Shown here piece after piece: positions 59,766 through 64,000 of a stretch of 64,000 bases of DNA (positions are counted from its first letter, which is position 1; each line of letters starts with the position of its first letter). The position numbers were made by a program, and so were the translations under genes. The notes under the pieces are model-generated. The model worked only from the letters and a program-made list of their open reading frames with translations. It had not been told where the DNA came from and made no database searches. Source of the DNA: CALBTQ01 sp036725605 (GTDB taxonomy: Bacteria > Lernaellota > Lernaellaia > Lernaellales > Lernaellaceae); NCBI GenBank assembly GCA_036725605.1, contig DAIMDW010000015.1, positions 1-64,000 on the forward strand, read 5' to 3'.

Positions 59766-60683
59766 ATGGACAGACAGCGGACACTAGCCACAGCGGTTAC
59801 CTGCAGCGGAATCGGCCTCCACACGGGTTCGGAGGTCACGCTCACCCTGCGCCCCGCTCCGGTGGATCAGGGCATCGTGTTCGTCCGCACGGACCTGGCC
59901 GGTCGCCAGAAGATCAAAGCGCACGCAACCAAGGTCGGCGGCACCAACTTCGCCACCACGCTGATCGGCGACGGGTACATCATCGGGACGATCGAACACT
60001 TGATGGCCGCGTTGCACGGCCATGCCATCGATAACGTGCTGGTCGAACTGGACGGCGACGAAGTGCCGATCATGGACGGCAGCGCCGCGGCGTTCAGCTA
60101 TTTGATTCAAAGCGCGGGCGTCGTCGAACTGCAGGCGCCGCGTCGTTACCTGCAGATCCTCAAGCCGATCGAGATCGTCGAAGGCGACAAGCGCGCCGGG
60201 TTGTATCCGGCCGACAGCTTCGCGGTGACGTATGAAATCGACTTCCCGCACCCGATGATCAAGGTGCAGCGTTTCGACGTGATGGTCACGCCCGAGAGCT
60301 TCCACTCGGAACTGGCCAGCGCGCGGACCTTCGGCTTCCTCACCGACGTGACAATGATGCGCGACGCGGGCCTGGCCAACGGCGGCGGGCTGAACAACGC
60401 GATCGTCATCGGCAACTACTCGGTGCTCAACAAGGGCGGCTTGCGCTACCCCGACGAGTTCGTGCGCCACAAGGTGATGGACGCGATCGGCGACGTGTTC
60501 CTGGCCGGCTATCCGATTCTCGGCCGGTTGCACGCGGTCAAAAGCGGCCACGCGCTCAACCACAAGCTGGTCATGCGCCTGCTTGCGGAAAAAAGCTCGT
60601 GGCGGATCGTCGAAGGGCGGCCGCGGCGGCAGAAACAGGCCGACGTCATGCCGATGCGCCCGGCGCGAGCCCGCAGCATCTAA
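59766..60683 (+). CDS. lpxC: UDP-3-O-acyl-N-acetylglucosamine deacetylase
   Basis: 305 residues, the standard length. It catalyses the committed step of lipid A synthesis. The zinc ligands are in place: His78 in EHLMAALHG, His235 and Asp239 in FVRHKVMDAIGD; the catalytic His262 is in KSGHALNHKL. Other motifs: TCSGIGLHTGSEV, IMDGSAAAFSY, FPHPMIKVQ, ARTFGFLTDV. Its presence shows an LPS-containing outer membrane. It stands apart from other lpx genes. Confidence 0.97.
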   Translation: MDRQRTLATAVTCSGIGLHTGSEVTLTLRPAPVDQGIVFVRTDLAGRQKIKAHATKVGGTNFATTLIGDGYIIGTIEHLMAALHGHAIDNVLVELDGDEVPIMDGSAAAFSYLIQSAGVVELQAPRRYLQILKPIEIVEGDKRAGLYPADSFAVTYEIDFPHPMIKVQRFDVMVTPESFHSELASARTFGFLTDVTMMRDAGLANGGGLNNAIVIGNYSVLNKGGLRYPDEFVRHKVMDAIGDVFLAGYPILGRLHAVKSGHALNHKLVMRLLAEKSSWRIVEGRPRRQKQADVMPMRPARARSI

Positions 60684-60760
60684 GCTAAAATTACGACACA
60701 GCTTGCCATTTCCCGGCGATGGATTATTATTTCTCCGCGGACCCACCCGAGGTGCAAACC

Positions 60761-61234
60761 ATGACTGAACCGATCATTCGCGAAGCACGGCCGAACGACG
60801 TTTCCGCCATCGTCGCCCTGTGGAAAGAGTTGATGGACTTTCATGCGCTGCTCGATCCGTTCTTTACGCGCGACGAAAACGGGCATTTGTCCTTCGTGCG
60901 GCTGCTCACCCAACTGATGGAAAGCGGCAAGGGGCTGGTGCTGGTGGCGGTGGACGGCGACCGGGTGGTCGGCTTCACCCAGGCGGCGATCACCAACTAC
61001 TCGCCGACGGTGAAGATGCGCCCCTTCGGGCTGATTTACGACACGATGGTCGATCGCGATTATCGTCGGCGGGGCATCGGCGCGCGGCTGTTCGCCATGC
61101 AAAAGGAATGGTTCGCCGCGATGGGCATCAACCGGCTGGAGGTGCGGGCGATGGCCGACAACGAATTGTCCAACGCCTTCTGGCGCAAGATGGGTTTCAA
61201 CGCTTTCCTGATCAACTACGCGCAGAACATCTAA
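60761..61234 (+). CDS. GNAT-family N-acetyltransferase
   Basis: 157 residues from the ATG at 60761 behind GAGGTG. Motif A is DTMVDRDYRRRGIGARLFAM (RRxGIG), then VRAMADNELSNAFWRKMGFN as motif B. The N-terminal half (IREARPNDVSAIVALWKELM) is typical. Small cytosolic acetyltransferase, substrate unknown. It is convergent with thpR, and the two stop codons directly abut (TAA TCA at 61232-61237). Confidence 0.88.
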   Translation: MTEPIIREARPNDVSAIVALWKELMDFHALLDPFFTRDENGHLSFVRLLTQLMESGKGLVLVAVDGDRVVGFTQAAITNYSPTVKMRPFGLIYDTMVDRDYRRRGIGARLFAMQKEWFAAMGINRLEVRAMADNELSNAFWRKMGFNAFLINYAQNI

Positions 61235-61810
61235 TCAATCGGCAGGCAGAACGACGCGCTCGATCGAGGTGTAAAGTGCGCCTTCCGGCCGCAGCTCCGA
61301 GCGGTAGAGCACCAGCGCCTCGGCGGTGAATTCGCCGAAGTCGCGGCCGGCCAACCGGTCGTAGACCTTGTGCAGCGCGCCGAGCATCTTCGGCTGCTTC
61401 ATGCGTCCCAGGGTGAGGTGCGGATGAAAACCGCGCTTTTCGGGAGCAAAGCCCAGCGCGGAAAGTTCCTTGTCCAGCTTGCGCATCAAAATTCCCAGCG
61501 GTTTGACGTCGGCTTCCAGCCCGGCCCACAGTACGCGCGGCGCGCGCAGGTCGGGGAACGCGCCCACCTCGCGCACGGCCAGGTGGATCGGCGCGGTGAC
61601 GGTCGCGGCGGCGGCTTCCATCGCCCGGCGGATGTCGGGGATTTTCCGTTCGTCGGTATCGCCCAGGAATTTCAACGTCAGGTGAATGCCGGGCAGGCCG
61701 GTCAGGCGCACGTGCGGATTGGCGCGGCCGATCATCTGTTGTGCGTCGGCCAACGCCTGTTTGACCGGCCCGGGCACGGGCACGGCGATGAATAGTCTCA
61801 GCTCGGCCAT
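61235..61810 (-). CDS. thpR: RNA 2',3'-cyclic phosphodiesterase (2'-5' RNA ligase family)
   Basis: 191 residues from the ATG at 61810, overlapping the cinA stop by 13 nt. The two HxTx motifs are at 43-46 (HLTL, in GIHLTLKFLG) and 131-134 (HLTL, in FHPHLTLGR), the catalytic pair of the 2H phosphoesterase fold. N-terminus MAELRLFIAVPVP is typical. It opens 2',3'-cyclic phosphates on RNA. It is part of the pgpA-cinA-thpR unit, a known bacterial gene order often followed by recA; recA is not here. Confidence 0.95.
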   Translation of the reverse strand: MAELRLFIAVPVPGPVKQALADAQQMIGRANPHVRLTGLPGIHLTLKFLGDTDERKIPDIRRAMEAAAATVTAPIHLAVREVGAFPDLRAPRVLWAGLEADVKPLGILMRKLDKELSALGFAPEKRGFHPHLTLGRMKQPKMLGALHKVYDRLAGRDFGEFTAEALVLYRSELRPEGALYTSIERVVLPAD

Positions 61811-63042
61811 TTCAACAAAAATTTCCGCAGGCGGTTGAGCGCCGTGGCCGCCGACAAGGTGCGCACGCGCCAGCGATCGCCGAAGCGGAAGGTGTCGTGC
61901 CAGGTGCGCACGCCCTGCGGCGAGGCGAGGGCCATGAACACCGTGCCGACCGGTTTTTCCTTGGTGCCGCCGTCGGGGCCGGCGATGCCGGTGACACTGA
62001 TCGCCAGGTCCGCGCCGGACGATTCGCGCATGCCCACCGCCATGGCCTCGGCAACCTGTTCGCTGACCGCGCCGTATTGGGCGAGCAGATCCTCGCTCAC
62101 GCCCAGGCGGCTGAGTTTCGCTTCGTTGCTGTAGGTGACCGCGCCTTCGACGAAGTAGTTCGAGCTGCCCGGCACGTTGGTCAGCCGCGCGGCGACCATC
62201 CCGCCGGTGCAACTTTCGGCGGTGGCCACTTTCAGACCGTGCTTGGTGAGCAATTCGCCGACCACTTCTTCCATTTCGCGTTCATCCTCGGTGAAGATCG
62301 CGTCTTCCAGGCGGCGGCGAATCAGCGCCCGCACTTTGTTGCGCTTGCGTTCGGCGATCATCTTGCTGGCGCCGACGGCGGTGAGCGTGATGTGAATCTC
62401 CGGGAACGAGGCGGTGAAGGCCAGTTCCACGTCGCCCAGTTCCATGTCGGCCAGCAGCTTGTCCACCGTGCTTTCGGGCTTGCCGAAGGTCTTGAGCGTC
62501 ACGCGCGACACCTGGCCCTTCAAGGCGAATTGCTCGTGGATCAGGGGAATGATCTGTTCGCGCGCCATCAACTCGAGTTCGCGCGGCACGCCGGGCGCGA
62601 AGATGGCCCATTTGCCTTCATCCTCCACTGCGAAGCCGCAGGCCGTGCCGATCGGATTGGCCAGAATGCGCGCGCCGGCCGGGAACTGGCACTGGCGCCG
62701 GTTGTTTTCGGTCATCGGGCGGTTGAACAGCGAGAATTTTTCCTCGAGGTCGCGCAATGCATCGGCGTCTTCGACCAGCTCGCGGTCGAACACCTCGGCT
62801 CCGGCGTAGCGCGTGCGATCGTCCACGGTCGGCCCGAGCCCGCCGGAAACGATGACGATCTCCGCCTGCGAGAGCGCGGAACGCAGCGCCTTGGCGATAT
62901 CGGCCTCGCGATCGCCGACCAGCGTCACGCGGAAGATGTTCAATCCTTCTTCACGAAGCAGATTGGCCAGGAGCTTGGTGTTGGTGTCGATCCGACGACC
63001 GTCAATCAGCTCCGAGCCGGTGCAAATCAATTCCAACCGCAT
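61798..63042 (-). CDS. cinA: CinA-family nicotinamide-nucleotide amidohydrolase
   Basis: 414 residues from the ATG at 63042 (MRLELICTGSELIDGR), which overlaps the pgpA stop by 16 nt; upstream in-frame sequence is the pgpA region. Two domains: N-terminal MoaB/MogA-like (VSGGLGPTVDDRTR, up to ~170) and C-terminal PncC deamidase, about 255-414 (TAESCTGGMVAARLT with the active Ser, then VEGAVTYSNEAKLSRLGV and SVTGIAGPDGGTKEKPVGTV). It deamidates nicotinamide mononucleotide and hydrolyses ADP-ribose. Length normal. Confidence 0.95.
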   Translation of the reverse strand: MRLELICTGSELIDGRRIDTNTKLLANLLREEGLNIFRVTLVGDREADIAKALRSALSQAEIVIVSGGLGPTVDDRTRYAGAEVFDRELVEDADALRDLEEKFSLFNRPMTENNRRQCQFPAGARILANPIGTACGFAVEDEGKWAIFAPGVPRELELMAREQIIPLIHEQFALKGQVSRVTLKTFGKPESTVDKLLADMELGDVELAFTASFPEIHITLTAVGASKMIAERKRNKVRALIRRRLEDAIFTEDEREMEEVVGELLTKHGLKVATAESCTGGMVAARLTNVPGSSNYFVEGAVTYSNEAKLSRLGVSEDLLAQYGAVSEQVAEAMAVGMRESSGADLAISVTGIAGPDGGTKEKPVGTVFMALASPQGVRTWHDTFRFGDRWRVRTLSAATALNRLRKFLLKWPS

Positions 63043-63497
63043 CCGAACCACCCCAAGGCGACGAGTAATTGCAAGGCGATGTTCGCGTAAATGCCCGCGG
63101 CGACGTCGTCGAGCATCACGGACCATCCACCGCTTTTTGCGCGGTCGATCTGCCGCGCGGGCCAGAACTTGACTATATCGAAAAAGCGAAAGAGGAAAAA
63201 CGCCCAGACGATGTTCCAGAAAGTCACCGGGATGAGAAACATCGTCACCAGATAACCGACGACTTCGTCGATGACGATCTGCCCGGCGTCCTTTTTGCCG
63301 AAGTGCGCTTCGGCCGCCGTCGCCGCCCACGCGCCGATGAACAGCAGGCCGACGGTGCACACCAGGTAGTTGAAGGGCGACAGCGCGGAAAAGAAGACCG
63401 CCAGCGCGACGCCCGGCAGCGTGCCCCAGGTGCCCGAGGCCGGCTTCATGTACCCCGTACCCAATCCGGTTGCGATAGCCAGGATGAATTTATTCAC
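63027..63497 (-). CDS. pgpA: Phosphatidylglycerophosphatase A
   Basis: 156 residues from a GTG 6 nt after GGGAGAA. Signature: GYMKPASGTWGTLPGVALAV near the N-terminus, and KKDAGQIVIDEVVGYLVTMF with the catalytic acidic residues. About four membrane spans. It dephosphorylates phosphatidylglycerol phosphate to make phosphatidylglycerol. First gene of the pgpA-cinA-thpR operon, with overlapping reading frames throughout. Confidence 0.95.
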   Translation of the reverse strand: MNKFILAIATGLGTGYMKPASGTWGTLPGVALAVFFSALSPFNYLVCTVGLLFIGAWAATAAEAHFGKKDAGQIVIDEVVGYLVTMFLIPVTFWNIVWAFFLFRFFDIVKFWPARQIDRAKSGGWSVMLDDVAAGIYANIALQLLVALGWFGCGWN

Positions 63498-63552
63498 CGT
63501 GTTCTCCCGTCGTATGATTCTGCGCCAAGGTTGCCCAACCGCGCGCCCAACG

Positions 63553-64000
63553 TCAAGGCGTCAGCGGCTCCAGCGCCAGTTCGCCGACCAGCACCGTGCG
63601 CGCCCGCTCGCGCGGCAGGCGCTCATGGGTATCCTGGAAGATGATCTTGTCGGCCCCCACGCGCAACTCCAACGCCGGCCGGTCGGCCAACGCGGGCGGC
63701 AGCGGCCCGGTCAATTCATATTGATCGGTACGGTCGATGAAGCGTTCGGTGATCGTTTCACCGTCGGCCGCCAGGCGCACCGTCACGCAACGCTCGGGGA
63801 ACAGATCGACGTTGACGAAGATCAACGCGCGCGCCCGCTCGTTGGGCGCTTCATGTTTCAACCATGCTGACGCCTCGCCGGTCGCCCAGCGCCACCCCTC
63901 CTCGGTCGGCAGCCAGCGGCCGCGTAGGGCGTGCTCGGCAAGCGGCCCGGCGCGAAAATCGATTTTCCTCGGCAGCAACGGCGCGAGGTGCGCGGCGTAT
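63553..64000 (-). CDS. C-terminal part of a protein cut by the window edge
   Basis: The minus-strand frame stays open from the stop at 63553 to the window end, giving ~148 residues without the true start. The visible part is soluble and beta-rich (WLPTEEGWRWATGEASAWLK, FVNVDLFPERCVTVRLAADG, LELRVGADKIIFQDTHERLP, VLVGELALEPL), resembling jelly-roll C-terminal domains that follow the membrane part of some glycosyltransferases. Identity unknown because the N-terminus is missing. Confidence 0.6.
   Translation of the reverse strand, partial: YAAHLAPLLPRKIDFRAGPLAEHALRGRWLPTEEGWRWATGEASAWLKHEAPNERARALIFVNVDLFPERCVTVRLAADGETITERFIDRTDQYELTGPLPPALADRPALELRVGADKIIFQDTHERLPRERARTVLVGELALEPLTP

Overview
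The window is about 64 kb of GC-rich Gram-negative chromosome. LpxC (lipid A), several outer-membrane barrel candidates, many exported lipoproteins, PgpA and a MATE pump imply a diderm cell. Codon use, the split glycine dehydrogenase (GcvPA/GcvPB) and the abundance of Asp-rich 'DDDT/DDDA' linkers in secreted proteins suggest a delta-proteobacteria-like lineage (Myxococcota, Desulfobacterota or Lernaellota type). That placement is an inference; there is no rRNA or universal marker in the window to settle it. No IS element, phage gene, tRNA, rRNA or CRISPR array was seen.

Layout. 1-527: gene-free cluster of palindromes. 528-2355 (-): radical SAM enzyme and an unknown partner. 2524-5966 (+): HEAT-repeat and TPR proteins. 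6171-9139 (+): tandem pair of membrane/beta-propeller paralogues. 9140-11316: small-gene and regulator region with a 38-aa membrane peptide, MarR regulator, and ArsR / 31-aa membrane peptide / FmdB zinc ribbon. 11339-14882 (-): Cys-rich lipoprotein, MATE pump, Asp-rich lipoprotein. 15044-18900 (+): CocE/S15 hydrolase lipoprotein and a PA14-glycosyltransferase fusion. 18918-20890 (-): zinc-ribbon membrane protein and a DUF2207-like protein ending in a Cys-Ala repeat. 21012-29044 (+): five-bladed propeller glycosidase-like protein, M32 carboxypeptidase, two tandem radical SAM paralogues, Asp-rich lipase-like lipoprotein. 29045-30348 (-): YjbQ, a barrel protein, and upstream of them a 20-aa Cys-rich peptide gene with its own promoter, RBS and terminator. 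30499-38036: TSP3 membrane protein, hydrolase, B-box-like zinc-finger membrane protein, DUF4412-like protein, type 2 IPP isomerase, lipoprotein, barrel protein. 38088-43978 (-): GT39-like transferase, gcvPB, gcvPA, gcvH, second FmdB protein. 44063-48347 (-): thiolase, enoyl-CoA hydratase and two acyl-CoA dehydrogenases. 48550-52005: kelch protein and DUF362-ferredoxin. 52019-58009 (-): alpha-2-macroglobulin, thioesterase and GNAT. 58105-64000: DsbD-N-like protein, small protein, QueH, LpxC, GNAT, and pgpA-cinA-thpR, then a truncated gene at the window edge.

The housekeeping themes are envelope biogenesis (LpxC, PgpA, IPP isomerase for isoprenoids, glycosyltransferases), one-carbon metabolism (glycine cleavage), acyl-CoA degradation and queuosine synthesis. 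The less ordinary material is the small-gene region at 9-11 kb, the 20-aa peptide at 30.2 kb, the tandem paralogue pairs, and the secreted proteins with Asp-rich or Cys-Ala tracts.
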